This document shows positions 6,046 to 6,220 of a stretch of DNA of 6,220 bases, in pieces. Both the position numbers and the translations under genes were made by a program. The notes beneath the pieces are model-generated. The model was given only the letters and a program-made list of their open reading frames with translations. It did not search any database and was not told where the DNA came from. Each line of letters starts with the position of its first letter. Within the stretch, counting starts at the first letter, position 1. Origin of the DNA: URNF01 sp045649855 (GTDB lineage: Bacteria; Bacillota; Clostridia; Oscillospirales; Acutalibacteraceae); assembly GCA_045649855.1 (NCBI GenBank), contig JAZRQN010000035.1, forward strand, positions 1-6,220. The letters run 5' to 3'.

Positions 6046-6099
6046 CGTATGTTTACAAATCGCACGCTTAAGTGAGTTGCGGTTGTGGATTTAGAAACC

Positions 6100-6212
6100 C
6101 TTGCCTCCCTCTTAGAGGGAGGTGGATTTTGCCGTAGGCAAAAGACGGAGGGAGTGTTCCCAATCAACTCCCTCACCGCCTACGGCGGAGCTCCCTCATT
6201 GAGGGAGCCGAG
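6100..6212. repeat. Palindromic interspersed element (MITE/REP-like)
   Basis: This 113-base stretch is almost all hairpins: 6104-6111/6115-6122, 6127-6133/6137-6143, 6148-6155/6167-6174, 6176-6180/6184-6188 and 6190-6197/6201-6208. CTCCCTC or its complement occurs six times. GCCGTAGGC (6131-6139) is the reverse complement of 6178-6186. The ends CTTGCCTCCCTC (6100-6111) and GAGGGAGCCGAG (6201-6212) form an imperfect terminal inverted repeat with 10 of 12 pairs. No clear target-site duplication is seen. Similar CTCCCTC-rich elements are, as I recall, scattered in Clostridia genomes. No convincing gene occurs between 6001 and the window end. Confidence 0.75.
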
Positions 6213-6220
6213 AATAATGC

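Noticed and set aside
5853..6176. A 107-codon minus-strand open frame across the second peptide, terminator and repeat element
   Set aside because: It runs through a terminator and a palindromic repeat and is antisense to a well-supported gene; no domain or start signal supports it.

Overview
The window looks like a chromosomal segment of a Gram-positive gut-type Firmicute, most likely class Clostridia near Oscillospiraceae/Ruminococcaceae. This is inferred from the strong AAGGAGG-type ribosome binding sites, a consensus sigma-A promoter, large modular secreted proteins with LamG and InlB-type repeats, Cys/His repeats of the clostridial surface-protein kind, and a hairpin-rich interspersed repeat at the right edge. 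Base composition is moderate and codon use is strongly biased. No taxonomic marker gene is present, so the assignment is tentative.

Layout, all genes on the + strand: (1) 2-1183, the 3' end of a large surface-type protein: tandem 26-residue Cys/His repeats, then a 221-residue C-terminal domain. (2) 1197-1322, a 41-residue peptide gene whose Shine-Dalgarno overlaps the stop of gene 1, followed by a strong hairpin terminator. (3) A 234-bp intergenic region (1323-1556) with that terminator, an imperfect dyad and a sigma-A-like promoter. (4) 1557-5816, a complete 1419-residue secreted protein: signal peptide, LamG-like domain, calcineurin-like metallophosphoesterase, a duplicated beta-sandwich plus B-repeat unit, and the same 221-residue C-terminal domain as gene 1. 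(5) 5878-6000, a 40-residue paralogue of the small peptide, with its own consensus promoter that begins inside the last codons of gene 4, followed by a terminator with the same stem as the first. (6) 6100-6212, a compact palindromic interspersed element.

The most interesting pattern is a cassette present twice: [221-residue C-terminal domain] - [40-residue acidic peptide with a near-invariant N-terminal part and a variable tail] - [hairpin terminator]. Each copy is attached to a different secreted protein body. This suggests that the C-terminal domain and the short peptide work together, for example as a sorting/anchoring domain with a partner or signal peptide, or as a secreted effector with a RiPP-like precursor. 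That link is inference. The window holds no processing enzyme, transporter, sortase or regulator that would settle it.
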